NCBI GenBank assembly: GCA_021738105.1
Contig: JAIPCS010000027.1
Location: 1 to 21,615 of the forward strand
Length of the DNA: 21,615 nucleotides
DNA from: Sulfuritalea sp.
GTDB lineage: Bacteria > Pseudomonadota > Gammaproteobacteria > Burkholderiales > Rhodocyclaceae
Direction of reading: 5' to 3'
Below the pieces are notes generated by a model. It was given only the letters and a program-made list of their open reading frames with translations, did no database searches and had not been told where the DNA came from. The position numbers and the translations under genes are program-made. Positions 1 through 7,426 of the stretch are shown here, piece after piece (position 1 is the first letter of the stretch; every line of letters starts with the position of its first letter).

Positions 1-4
1 ACGC

Positions 5-10
5 TATAAT
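5..10 (+). promoter_or_regulatory. -10 box of tRNA-Gly/tRNA-Cys promoter
   Basis: A perfect TATAAT lies 14 bases before the tRNA-Gly 5' end and is followed by a GC-rich stretch (gcgcggc), as in stringently controlled stable-RNA promoters. The -35 element would lie outside the window. Confidence 0.6.
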
Positions 11-23
11 GCGCGGCTGTTCT

Positions 24-99
24 GCGGCAGTAGCTCAGTTGGTAGAGCGCAACCTTGCCAAGGTTGAGGTCGAGAGTTCGAGACTCTTCTGCCGCTCCA
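24..99 (+). tRNA. tRNA-Gly (GCC)
   Basis: A complete cloverleaf is visible. The acceptor arm GCGGCAG pairs with CTGCCGC, the D-arm reads AGCTCAGTTGGTAGAGC, the T-arm contains GTTCGAGAC, and the discriminator T is followed by an encoded CCA. The anticodon GCC is at 57-59. It precedes tRNA-Cys, an order also seen in the enterobacterial glyW-cysT cluster. Confidence 0.97.
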
Positions 100-108
100 G
101 AATTCCAA

Positions 109-136
109 GGGAAAGCGTTTCGGCGCTTTCCCTTTT
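109..136 (+). terminator. Hairpin terminator after tRNA-Gly
   Basis: A perfect 9-bp stem (GGGAAAGCG pairing with CGCTTTCCC) with a six-base loop is followed by TTTT, shortly after the tRNA-Gly CCA end. It could also be a processing or attenuation hairpin if tRNA-Cys is co-transcribed. Confidence 0.65.
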
Positions 137-241
137 ATGTTCCAGGCGTACCGAGGGAAACGGTATCCTGGCGACATGTCTCCAAGCTATATCTGGAGAT
201 GGATTTCTGAATAACAGTTCCAGTCATGGTCTTCCAACCAT

Positions 242-315
242 GGCGCGATGGCAGAGTGGTTATGCAGCGGCCTGCAAAGCCGTGTACCTCGGTTCGATTC
301 CGGGTCGCGCCTCCA
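242..315 (+). tRNA. tRNA-Cys (GCA)
   Basis: The acceptor stem GGCGCGA pairs with TCGCGCC, the T-arm GGTTCGATTCC is canonical, and CCA is encoded. The anticodon GCA is at 274-276. The 3' end of this tRNA is the natural candidate attachment site for the recombinase gene starting about 160 bases downstream, although no second copy of the 3' end was found in the window. Confidence 0.96.
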
Positions 316-337
316 AAATAAGTTACTGAATATAGAC

Positions 338-365
338 AAAAAAGCCCGCTTCTGCGGGCTTTTTT
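338..365 (+). terminator. Rho-independent terminator after tRNA-Cys
   Basis: A 7-bp GC-rich stem (AGCCCGC pairing with GCGGGCT) with a short loop is preceded by an A-run and followed by a six-T run. It lies 25 bases past tRNA-Cys and closes the tRNA transcription unit. Confidence 0.85.
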
Positions 366-417
366 GTTGCCGGTCACCGGGTTGGTTATCGCGGCAAAAC
401 ATGGTAAAAAGGGGCAC

Positions 418-440
418 TTGCCACCCGGGAAAGGTGGCAA
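418..440. repeat. Perfect 8-bp inverted repeat upstream of the recombinase
   Basis: TTGCCACC and GGTGGCAA are separated by seven bases. A direct repeat CCACCCG (421-427 and 442-448, 21-bp period) overlaps it. The position between the tRNA and the recombinase start fits an arm-type recombinase or excisionase site or an operator, but nothing in the sequence distinguishes these. Confidence 0.4.
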
Positions 441-476
441 ACCACCCGTCCACTATACAATTTGCCGTGTACGCGA

Positions 477-1616
477 ATGTCTACAAAGCGCCGCCGTGCT
501 TCTTCCTGGGAATATGTCGTCAAGCGCAAAGGGCTGCTGTCACGCCCAATTTCGCTTACTTTCACCGACGAAAAGGAAGGCGATTCGTACGTCGCACGGC
601 TCGAGTGCTTACTTGATGCAGGGATAGTTCCAGCAGAGTTTCAAGAGAATGCGGATAAGCCTGCAACGGTTGGAGATGGCATCCACCTTTACATCCAAAG
701 AGTATCGATATCCGAGTCTGACAAGTTGGTTCTGGATGTCATATATGAGCGGATAGGCAAGGTGCTGCTATCGCAGGTCGACTATCCCTGGGCTGAGAAT
801 TACGTCAAGGAATCGAAACAGATTCGCAACCTTTCGCCATCTACGATTCGGCATCACGTGGGTGCCTTGGCACGAATGCTGGACTGGCTTTGTCGGCGTG
901 GAGACCTTATAGCAAATCCGTTGCGACTATTACCCAAAGGATACGCAACCTATACCGTGGCAGATGGGGTTGTTCTTCGCGCGCTTGATCGAGAATCCAA
1001 AGTAGATCAGGAACGGGATCGTCGTTTGACTCAAGCTGAAGAAGAAGTAATCCGACAAGCGATGGCCGGGCACAAGCGCGATGATCGCGAGCGATCGTTG
1101 GCAATGAAGGACAGGGAGCTCTTGGTGCTCCTTTTTGACCTTGCGCTAGAGACGGCAATGCGCCTGCGGGAAATGTTCACCCTCTCCGTGGCTCAGATCG
1201 ATTTGTCACAGCGAACAATTTTTCTCGACAAGACAAAAAATGGGGACAAGAGACAGATCCCGCTTTCGTCGGTGGCTATCGCCAAACTTCAGCCGGTTCT
1301 TGAAAGGATGAAAGCGAATGAACGTCTGTTCCCGTGGTGGGACGGTGTTCCGACGCAAAAATCTTTACGAAAAACCACAAGTAAATTGTCGCGTCAGTTT
1401 TCCCGCATTTTTGACTACTCAAAAGTTGTGGGTCTGAATTTCCATGACCTTCGACACGAAGCCACCAGTCGATTTTTTGAACGTACATCGCTCTCGGACT
1501 TGGAAATTGCGAAGATCACCGGACATCGATCACCCAGAATGTTGATGCGTTATTCGAAAGTAGTGGTCAGGCGTTGGCGGCTTGATGCGTCTCGGATGGA
1601 GAAGAAATCAGGATGA
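477..1616 (+). CDS. Tyrosine recombinase (phage/ICE-type integrase)
   Basis: This enzyme cuts and rejoins DNA through a 3'-phosphotyrosine and would integrate and excise the element. The 379-residue product has a basic N-terminal arm-binding part, a SAM-like core-binding domain (about 105-155) and a C-terminal catalytic domain. The catalytic set is visible: R229 (TAMRLRE), K252 or K254 in the beta hairpin (KTKNGDK), H323 and R326 (FHDLRH), H350 (TGHRS) and Y359 (RYSK). I chose the ATG at 477, because the protein then begins MSTKRRR like many phage integrases; an in-frame TTG lies at 462. The gene reads away from tRNA-Cys, the usual placement for an integrase at the end of an island. It appears intact. 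Which element it serves, and where the other end lies, cannot be seen here. Confidence 0.93.
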   Translation: MSTKRRRASSWEYVVKRKGLLSRPISLTFTDEKEGDSYVARLECLLDAGIVPAEFQENADKPATVGDGIHLYIQRVSISESDKLVLDVIYERIGKVLLSQVDYPWAENYVKESKQIRNLSPSTIRHHVGALARMLDWLCRRGDLIANPLRLLPKGYATYTVADGVVLRALDRESKVDQERDRRLTQAEEEVIRQAMAGHKRDDRERSLAMKDRELLVLLFDLALETAMRLREMFTLSVAQIDLSQRTIFLDKTKNGDKRQIPLSSVAIAKLQPVLERMKANERLFPWWDGVPTQKSLRKTTSKLSRQFSRIFDYSKVVGLNFHDLRHEATSRFFERTSLSDLEIAKITGHRSPRMLMRYSKVVVRRWRLDASRMEKKSG

Positions 1617-1696
1617 GCGAACAGGGGGCCAATCGCTCCTGATTATTGGCGGTTAGCGTGATTGACGCGGCCAATGGACTGCGTTGGAGGAGCGAA

Positions 1697-1741
1697 ATGA
1701 CACCGGATTGCACCACAGTAAAAGGAGCGTTACAGCCATGA
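1697..1741 (+). CDS. 14-codon leader ORF coupled to the next gene
   Basis: An ATG preceded by a strong GGAGG opens a 14-codon frame (MTPDCTTVKGALQP). Its TGA overlaps the ATG of the next gene as ATGA at 1738-1741. The good ribosome site and exact overlap suggest translational coupling or a regulatory leader. It may equally be coincidental, and no homologue is recognised. Confidence 0.35.
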   Translation: MTPDCTTVKGALQP

Positions 1742-2253
1742 CTGAAGTACCCCTTGAACCAAGCTGCCACGACGAGGCGATTGCCGCACTGGAACGTCGC
1801 ATTGATGCTCTGCATGCGAGCGCGCACAGCATTGTTGATAGGCACTGGACCTTCGTCTACAGCATGGAGAAAAAGCTCACTGGCTGGGAACACAAAAGTA
1901 CCCTTCAAGTCCGGTGTATGCAGGAGGGAAATTCAATCAGGCTGGATTGGTGCGGAATCAAGTGGTACGGATCCAAAGCCAATAACAACCGGAAATCCAT
2001 AAGGACACATGTCACCAAGCCTAAAGGAGCCTACGGATACACATTGTCAAAGCTGAAAGCCTTGGCACAGAATTGGGAGGCGGACATGGTCGAGGAAACC
2101 GAGTCCCAGCTGACGGATATCAGGCGCGAAGCAACCCACCTGGTAAAAGCGATCATCTGTATCAGGCACGCTCGGAGTGCGGCGGGTGGGTTTGAGCAAC
2201 TTCAATCAGCCTGCTCTGGCGATGTCCATGTCAGTGATTTAAGCAGCTGCTGA
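1738..2253 (+). CDS. MobI-like conjugative transfer protein (tentative)
   Basis: A soluble protein of 171 residues. The N-terminal helix (about 9-45) reads AIAALERRIDALHAS, followed by a beta-rich middle with a W-heavy patch (RLDWCGIKWYGSK) and a C-terminal helix (WEADMVEETESQLTDIRREA). From memory this pattern (helix, short beta core with a W-x-G-x-x-W motif, then WE...ETE...IRREA) resembles MobI(A/C), the auxiliary mobilisation protein that acts at oriT in SXT/R391 and IncA/C elements. The start at 1738 has AAGGAG eleven bases upstream; an in-frame TTG at 1684 is less likely. Lying just behind the recombinase, it suggests an integrative conjugative or mobilisable element. No relaxase or type IV secretion gene is in the window, so the assignment rests on family resemblance only. 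Confidence 0.5.
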   Translation: MTEVPLEPSCHDEAIAALERRIDALHASAHSIVDRHWTFVYSMEKKLTGWEHKSTLQVRCMQEGNSIRLDWCGIKWYGSKANNNRKSIRTHVTKPKGAYGYTLSKLKALAQNWEADMVEETESQLTDIRREATHLVKAIICIRHARSAAGGFEQLQSACSGDVHVSDLSSC

Positions 2254-2373
2254 GACACTACAACTATGACTCCCTCTGCCGATTTCGAGGAGATCGAACG
2301 ACCTTCAATTACAATTGGCGCCGCAAATCAAAAACCTCGCCAATTAACAGCGCCCTAGGTATCTAGAACTCTC

Positions 2374-3384
2374 ATGCCCTCTCTGTCACACCCGACGCCC
2401 ACAATCGTATTCGATACCTTTTGGCGATTCGCGCACGAACGGCAATGTATTTTCTTCAAGCGCCTCAAAGGCACGCATGGCCAGTGGACACTAGATCCAA
2501 TACTTCAGACTTACAAATTCACAAATGCTTATCGCGCATCCGACAGAGTAAGTCAGTTTCTTATCAAGAATGTTATCTACTCTGGGCCGCAGGAGGCTGA
2601 TGAGCTATTTTTCAGGATCATCCTCTTCAAGCTTTTTAACAAGATCGAAACATGGAAGTATCTCGATCAAGCACTAGGTGAAATTTCGCTCCATACGTAC
2701 CGCTACGCCGATTATGATCGGATATTTAACAGTGCCATGGAGGCAGGGCGTTCGATTTACTCGGCAGCATACATCATGGCCTCGGGCGGTACCGTTTTCC
2801 AAACGGCGCGAAAGCATCAAGCACATTTGATGCTTCTAGAACAAATGATCCGGGAAGACGTGCCACAGCGTCTTAGGGACTGCAAGACGATGAAACGTGG
2901 ATTTGAAATCCTGCACTCCTACCCGATGATTGGTAACTTTCTCGCGTACCAGTTAATCACAGATATTAACTACAGCACTCTAACCAACTTTAGCGAGATG
3001 GAATATACAGCTCCAGGGCCGGGAGCACGAGATGGCATTCAAAAATGCTTCTCGTCGCTTGGAGATTTGTCCGAAGCGGATGTCATTCGAATGGCCGCAG
3101 ACCGTCAGGAAAGCGAGTTTGCGCGCTTGGGGCTCAACTTCCAAAGTCTTTGGGGCCGGCCACTGCAACTCATAGATATCCAAAATCTCTTTTGCGAGGT
3201 CGACAAATATTCTCGAGTCAAACACCCAGATTTCTCAGGGCTCTCCGGTCGCGTAAGGATCAAGCAAAAGTTTAGAGCGACGGATACCAATATCAGTTAT
3301 TGGTATCCGCCAAAGTGGAACTTGAATGTCGAGCAGCCGATACGTGCGACCGTCCATACCTATAGTCAGCCAATGCTCCTATAG
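2374..3384 (+). CDS. 5-hmdU DNA kinase helical-domain / thymine pyrophosphorylase-like protein
   Basis: The 336-residue protein carries signatures of the HMUDK_hel family: FWRFAHERQCIFFKR (17-30), then DPILQTYKFTNAYRASDR (41-58) and an all-helical core. Iyer, Aravind and colleagues linked this HhH-glycosylase-derived fold to phage thymine hypermodification (5-hmdU DNA kinases and alpha-glutamyl/putrescinyl-thymine pyrophosphorylases). No P-loop kinase domain is attached, so it fits a stand-alone pyrophosphorylase-like clade rather than a kinase. A helix-turn segment FLAYQLITDINYS (about 190-202) occupies a place like the glycosylase active-site region. It converges on the minus-strand array that encodes thymidylate-synthase- and kinase-like proteins, with 22 bases between stops. 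It may act on a modified base in DNA, or on a nucleotide made by those neighbours. The family call is fairly firm; the reaction is inferred. Confidence 0.65.
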   Translation: MPSLSHPTPTIVFDTFWRFAHERQCIFFKRLKGTHGQWTLDPILQTYKFTNAYRASDRVSQFLIKNVIYSGPQEADELFFRIILFKLFNKIETWKYLDQALGEISLHTYRYADYDRIFNSAMEAGRSIYSAAYIMASGGTVFQTARKHQAHLMLLEQMIREDVPQRLRDCKTMKRGFEILHSYPMIGNFLAYQLITDINYSTLTNFSEMEYTAPGPGARDGIQKCFSSLGDLSEADVIRMAADRQESEFARLGLNFQSLWGRPLQLIDIQNLFCEVDKYSRVKHPDFSGLSGRVRIKQKFRATDTNISYWYPPKWNLNVEQPIRATVHTYSQPMLL

Positions 3385-3406
3385 GCGGGTTGGACACCTC
3401 GCGGTG

Positions 3407-4177
3407 CTAAGTAGCCCGAGAAACCATGTAGCCTGCCGCCCGAAGTAGTTTCACCAGCCAATCGGCGAGCTGTCCGCGGCCGAATTCCGATGCCATGAGG
3501 AGAATTAGGGCTGCAGACAGGCCACCAGATATCCATTTCGTTACGGTCCATAGCAGCCCTTGCCTGTTTTCGAAGATCTCCATTTTTTTAACTTTGTCTT
3601 GGAGATCTTTCATCTCACGCTGCAGCATAAGAGGAGAGAAGACTTGACCTGTCATCCCCTGGATGAGAGCGGCGTCGATGCCTTTCCTACCGGTTGAATT
3701 TCCCTTGTAATGCGACGTAGTATTTGCGTTATCTAGATCAGCAAAGAAGATCAAGAACAGCGCTTGGCCTCGTTCAAGAACAATATCTGATGCGCCTGCG
3801 TTGTAGACGCCGAATATAAGCCTGCCATTCCAGCCTGGATCCACGTGGAATCCAGAAACGTTGATTAGTCCCCGGAACTTGTAAGTCGTCTTCAAAGAAA
3901 TGAAGCCGATCGCGCTGTTTGGCACGCGAACAGACTCCTCTGTAATCAAGAAGCCAAACTGTCCAGGCGGAATCTTTAACATTCGCTTGGGCGCGTCATG
4001 GTCTAGCTTTACGACAAGGGGATCTCCCGGCGCCGCTCCATAGAACTTGTCTGACGTTATAAAGGCTTCATCTCCTAGTCGCAGCGTATAGGCAGCACAG
4101 TCTATGCGACTGGGATCGAAATCGCTGATTAGTGCCGCCCCTTCAGCTACGAGTCTTTCACCACTCCAAAAAGGCAT
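3407..4177 (-). CDS. dCTP-deaminase/dUTPase-fold protein with C-terminal membrane anchor
   Basis: The 256-residue product begins with a Dcd-like fold: IDCAAYTLRLGD (25-36), the strand GFISLKTTYKFRGL and the active-site strand HVDPGWNGRLIFGVYNAG (111-128). In E. coli Dcd the matching segment reads HRIDPGW...VLEFYN, with catalytic Glu138. Here that Glu is Gly123, and the RSSL motif is LKTT, so ordinary dCTP deamination looks unlikely. After the fold come a short coiled coil (about 184-204, QREMKDLQDKVKKMEIFE) and one transmembrane helix (about 211-232). Such a layout suggests nucleotide binding coupled to the membrane, perhaps sensing or effector activity. It is the last gene of the minus-strand array, 48 bases after the thymidylate-synthase-like gene. 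Catalytically active dCTP deaminases are known phage-defence enzymes that deplete nucleotides; whether this variant shares that job is open. Confidence 0.7.
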   Translation of the reverse strand: MPFWSGERLVAEGAALISDFDPSRIDCAAYTLRLGDEAFITSDKFYGAAPGDPLVVKLDHDAPKRMLKIPPGQFGFLITEESVRVPNSAIGFISLKTTYKFRGLINVSGFHVDPGWNGRLIFGVYNAGASDIVLERGQALFLIFFADLDNANTTSHYKGNSTGRKGIDAALIQGMTGQVFSPLMLQREMKDLQDKVKKMEIFENRQGLLWTVTKWISGGLSAALILLMASEFGRGQLADWLVKLLRAAGYMVSRAT

Positions 4178-4225
4178 AATCGTCCCCGAGTCTTATTGAA
4201 ATTAGAAATAGGCACAAGGCGAATG

Positions 4226-5248
4226 TTACTGAACCAGGATTCGGTTCGCGTTCGTGACCCAGGAGTTCCAGCGGTTCCATGCCTGAAACAATTGAGGATT
4301 CGCGCAAGAAGCAGCAAGGCTTTCGGTGAGGTCAATAAAGCGACGCTTCCGAGCTGATTCAGCAGCCAAGATGGCTAATAGATTTCGGTAAGCCGACGGA
4401 GCATCCTGTAGCAATGCAAGTTCGGCAACGTTCTTCTCTGATAGCGTCGGTTGAGTCAGAGCCTGAAGGCGAGCGAATAACTCTGCCGTCAACCTTTCAC
4501 CTTGATCCATTGGCAATGCCAAACAATCGGTATTTGGCTCACACGATTCGTCTGCAGAGACGAACTTCTCTACGTCCGCCGCATAAGCGTGAAGACTGTC
4601 GCTCCAATGGTGATAACTGCCTAGTTTGACGTTAAGCCAGCCAGCCATTACCTCTTGCAGCGTCGTAAACTGAATCAAGTTATATGGGAGTCCTCTGTAT
4701 AGGTCGTTACTTCGCATCACTTGTGTCCAGTCCAAGCGGTTATTCCGCAACTTTAACAAGGAGACAATATTGCATGGGATGTCTTGGCTAGGCGGTTCGC
4801 CAAGGCGGTTAGGCAGGTCTTCTTTGGCATCCCACAACTGCATGACGACTTGTCTGCTATCGGGGTTCGCCGTAAGTATTTCGCATGCCCGCTTCACTTG
4901 ATCAATGCCAAAGTGACGCCTCAAGCGATATCCGTAGGCACCTGCGTATGTTGGGCCTTCCCCAGAAAATTGTGGTAGCCGGGGAAACCAGTAATTCAGG
5001 ATCGCTGATTCATTGCTACCCGCAAGAATCCATATCACCTCTGCAATCGCAAAGGCTGGATTGATTGGCGGTTGCCGTGCAGCCACCCAGCGCTGGCGCG
5101 GATCTTCAATCTCCATTGCTACGTGAAGCAATTCAAAAGTTACGCCCGCCCGACTTGCTTGCGACAGTCCGGCATCGACCTCGGAACGCAGCAACTCTTG
5201 GGCTCGCCGCCACACCTCGTTCGCTGATTGCCCCCGAATTAGGTTCAC
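4226..5248 (-). CDS. Thymidylate synthase / dUMP hydroxymethylase-like protein
   Basis: ThyA enzymes transfer a one-carbon unit from methylene-tetrahydrofolate to C5 of dUMP; relatives make hydroxymethyl pyrimidines. ThyA landmarks are present: Glu70 (EVIWILAG), GPTYAGAYGYRLR (98-110), Arg132 (DSRQVVMQLW), the nucleophile Cys159 (QDIPCN), RSNDLYRGLPYN (179-190) with Asp182 and the base-reading Asn190, and LHAY (219-222). Asn190 corresponds to the residue that reads dUMP, whereas dCMP hydroxymethylases carry Asp. The usual His after the nucleophile is Asn160. About 115 C-terminal residues do not resemble ThyA, and the C-terminal loop that closes over folate is not recognisable. It starts with GTG. 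The array position between a kinase-like and a Dcd-like gene favours making an altered pyrimidine nucleotide over a housekeeping role. Confidence 0.8.
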   Translation of the reverse strand: MNLIRGQSANEVWRRAQELLRSEVDAGLSQASRAGVTFELLHVAMEIEDPRQRWVAARQPPINPAFAIAEVIWILAGSNESAILNYWFPRLPQFSGEGPTYAGAYGYRLRRHFGIDQVKRACEILTANPDSRQVVMQLWDAKEDLPNRLGEPPSQDIPCNIVSLLKLRNNRLDWTQVMRSNDLYRGLPYNLIQFTTLQEVMAGWLNVKLGSYHHWSDSLHAYAADVEKFVSADESCEPNTDCLALPMDQGERLTAELFARLQALTQPTLSEKNVAELALLQDAPSAYRNLLAILAAESARKRRFIDLTESLAASCANPQLFQAWNRWNSWVTNANRILVQ

Positions 5249-5293
5249 AGCATGCGCTCCGGGAACCAGTGCGAGATTGGAAACAAAAGAGAC

Positions 5294-5929
5294 CTACCTC
5301 TTATATCTAAAAATGGTTGCAGCAACATTATGAACCAATGAGGCGACAGAAGACGCGTTGTCGATCTTAACTATCGGATGCACAGCTGCCTCTTGCGCGG
5401 CCAGTGTGTGATATGCGGAAAGTATAGCGCTGTCCACCTGCGCCGTGTCGCGTTGTAGCAAGAAAGCGGCGCAAGGTCTCATGCCTTTCCATGAAAATTG
5501 TTCAACATTGATCATGAGATCAAGGTGCTCACGGGGGACATTGCTCATCAGCCCGTAAACCCAGGTGGACCACCAATATCTGTCGAGCAGTACTATTCTC
5601 TTTTCCTCCAGCGCCGGCACGATAGTGCGTTCAATCAGATCGATGTGCGCAGCTATATGCAACAACTGTAGACTTGCCGGCGACATCTCTGTTATCCGGA
5701 AGTCTTCTGGGGAATGGTGTAAGTCGTATACGTGTCGTCCTATAGTGCCAGGCTCCCGCCCGGGAAATGAAAGTGATAAGACTTCTTCGCCAGCTAGCCG
5801 AAGGTACGAAGCTAATTCGGAGACCAAGGTACTTTTGCCAACTCCATCTGGCCCTTCAAACACGAAGAGATGCCCTGATTTTGAAGTGTCTCGATATGTG
5901 ACCGCACAAGACGGCTCGGGATTTTTCAT
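5294..5929 (-). CDS. Thymidylate-kinase-like nucleotide kinase
   Basis: A protein of 211 residues with the fold of dTMP kinase, which phosphorylates (d)TMP-type nucleotides from ATP. The P-loop is FEGPDGVGKSTL (24-35). FPGREPGTIGR (55-65) matches the substrate-binding FPRxPGT motif, and LLDRYWWSTWVYG (114-126) matches the DR(Y/W) motif. The LID region after residue 155 (LLQRDTAQVDSA) is short and lacks the usual Arg-rich loop, so substrate choice may differ from cellular Tmk. It follows the preceding gene by 3 bases and lies 45 bases before the thymidylate-synthase-like gene. Together they could turn a modified dUMP into a diphosphate. Phage hypermodification pathways use comparable 5-hmdUMP kinases. 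Confidence 0.85.
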   Translation of the reverse strand: MKNPEPSCAVTYRDTSKSGHLFVFEGPDGVGKSTLVSELASYLRLAGEEVLSLSFPGREPGTIGRHVYDLHHSPEDFRITEMSPASLQLLHIAAHIDLIERTIVPALEEKRIVLLDRYWWSTWVYGLMSNVPREHLDLMINVEQFSWKGMRPCAAFLLQRDTAQVDSAILSAYHTLAAQEAAVHPIVKIDNASSVASLVHNVAATIFRYKR

Positions 5930-5932
5930 GCG

Positions 5933-6745
5933 TTAGCTCGACGAACCATGGTCAGAAACTGCGCGACATTGGGCAAGCAAATGCTTCAGTGCCGGTCTAC
6001 CCCATGCGCCGCTGTTGCCATTTCCCTTGCCAGTCTCAAGTGCAGCCAATGTCGCATGGCACACCAGTGGCCCCACCGGGATGCCCACTTCTCTAGCGAT
6101 GCAAGCTTGTAAACGAGCCAAGCCTTTGAAGTTTCCGAGTGCCTTCTGAACGAAATATTGGTATCTATAGAGTGCCGTGAGATACAGTTCCCGGTCAGGT
6201 CCGAGCTTGAGACTAATATGGCTGAGGCACTGGCCACTACGATGATTGTCGTGATCAAGATCCGTTTCGTAGAACTTGAGCTCGAGCGGCTCTAAGTTTA
6301 GGTCTAGTTCATAGACTGCTCGCATCGGCCCCGGGTTCAATAATTGATGGCGTAACTTCGTTATCGCCATGTCGAGCGGATTGACTGTTTCGTTGTCCGA
6401 GCACTTGCGCTGCACTAATCGTAGTGCATAGGTCCCTTTTCTGTTAGAAGGGATTGACCTTATGTATGGATAAATGCTTTCGGGATAACGGTAGACCTTG
6501 GCCAGGCCTCCGGAAATGTACTCACTTGCCGGGAAAATCGTTTCGGCAACTGTTTCGATTGGCTGACAGTCATACTTTGCCAAGAACTCTTCAACTTGTT
6601 TTTCAACCGCACGGGACTCGTCAGTCACCAAAGTCGGCTCTGTAACTTCGACAATGAGGTTGTAGACCGGATTCGCGGTTGAATAGAGAAGTTCGGCGGC
6701 TTCCAGCCATGCGCCCGCACGTGTTTGGTGGCTACGTGTTTTCAT
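5933..6745 (-). CDS. Divergent thymidylate-synthase-fold protein
   Basis: The 270-residue product has an unassigned N-terminal half, with FPASEY (71-76) and YPYIRSIPSNRKGTYALR (92-109), and a C-terminal part laid out like the ThyA core. CLSHISLKL (173-181) resembles the nucleophile strand, with Cys173 as possible nucleophile. ALYRYQYF...ALGNFKGLARL (191-212) resembles the segment carrying the base-reading Asn, and GIPVGPLVCHATLAALE (221-237) resembles the strand with the substrate-binding His. Identity to ThyA is low, so the fold is proposed from the order and spacing of these motifs. It sits 3 bases before the kinase-like gene and 15 bases after the C1 peptidase gene. It might be a second synthase-type enzyme or a partner subunit of the one encoded at 4226-5248. 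Confidence 0.5.
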   Translation of the reverse strand: MKTRSHQTRAGAWLEAAELLYSTANPVYNLIVEVTEPTLVTDESRAVEKQVEEFLAKYDCQPIETVAETIFPASEYISGGLAKVYRYPESIYPYIRSIPSNRKGTYALRLVQRKCSDNETVNPLDMAITKLRHQLLNPGPMRAVYELDLNLEPLELKFYETDLDHDNHRSGQCLSHISLKLGPDRELYLTALYRYQYFVQKALGNFKGLARLQACIAREVGIPVGPLVCHATLAALETGKGNGNSGAWGRPALKHLLAQCRAVSDHGSSS

Positions 6746-6760
6746 TTCAGTTTGGCCGAG

Positions 6761-7426
6761 TTAGTTAGTATGCAACGCAGTCAACGAGTGACACCCGATG
6801 AGCTTGTCCTGGAGGTACTCGATGGGAAGCCAAGCATGTCCGCCTTCAGCCCATGAAAATCCCCAACTATTGCGGATCATCAAAAGGTCATCAGTCGCCG
6901 CGGCGGGTCGGCGACCAATGCCAACGGCGAGTACCGCGTGCCCGCCAAACGCAGAACCGGATGGGTCGATGATATGCGGCGCTTTCTGTACTCGCGCGAA
7001 CCCAGGTACAAGGCGAACGCTTACGACGACGGGAATGCTGTGGTTCACCGCATCAAAGATGGAGGCCGCTGTAGCGAGGTGGTTTAGCCCACCGAACCAC
7101 AACTTTGTCATCGGGGATGGGCTCCACGGATTTGCGATCGTAGCCTGATATGGACAGTCGAGTTCATCGGGCTGGCCGTTTGTTCGCATTGCGAGATCGG
7201 CTGCCTCAAACGTCAGTCCGTTGCTGCGGTTTTTCTGCGGCATTTGCTGAGCACCATGATAGAACAAGAATTCCGCAGAAAGCCGATGATTTAGTCCGTG
7301 AGCAGCACTGTGACCGTCTGAAGCGGCGCACGCCAGACATGTTGGCCGGCTTCCTTGGTCGCGAACCCCGGTCCAACGACCGCGCAGATCGACGGACGCT
7401 GGAATGCCTCCGAGCAACGACGTCAT
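6761..7426 (-). CDS. Papain-like C1 family cysteine peptidase
   Basis: A compact 221-residue papain-fold enzyme without signal peptide or prodomain, hence probably cytoplasmic. The catalytic set is clear: oxyanion Gln24 and nucleophile Cys30 (DQGSRPTCLA, same Gln-to-Cys spacing as papain), His163 (FGGHAVLAVG) and Asn186 (IRNSWGFSWAEGGHAW). A mature catalytic domain made without an inhibitory propeptide would need other control. The preceding gene overlaps its start by ATGA and ends in a chagasin-like domain, a fold that inhibits papain-family enzymes. This points to a protease held in check by its neighbour. The substrate is unknown; candidates are the carrier-like protein, the regulator or host proteins. 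Confidence 0.85.
   Translation of the reverse strand: MTSLLGGIPASVDLRGRWTGVRDQGSRPTCLACAASDGHSAAHGLNHRLSAEFLFYHGAQQMPQKNRSNGLTFEAADLAMRTNGQPDELDCPYQATIANPWSPSPMTKLWFGGLNHLATAASIFDAVNHSIPVVVSVRLVPGFARVQKAPHIIDPSGSAFGGHAVLAVGIGRRPAAATDDLLMIRNSWGFSWAEGGHAWLPIEYLQDKLIGCHSLTALHTN

Noticed and set aside
242..315. A direct repeat of the tRNA-Cys 3' end as attR
   Set aside because: I looked for the terminal cgggtcgcgcctcca sequence in the rest of the window and did not see a second copy on either strand.
9..616. Open frames across the tRNA region (up to 122 codons)
   Set aside because: They run through the tRNA genes and terminators and are not protein-coding.
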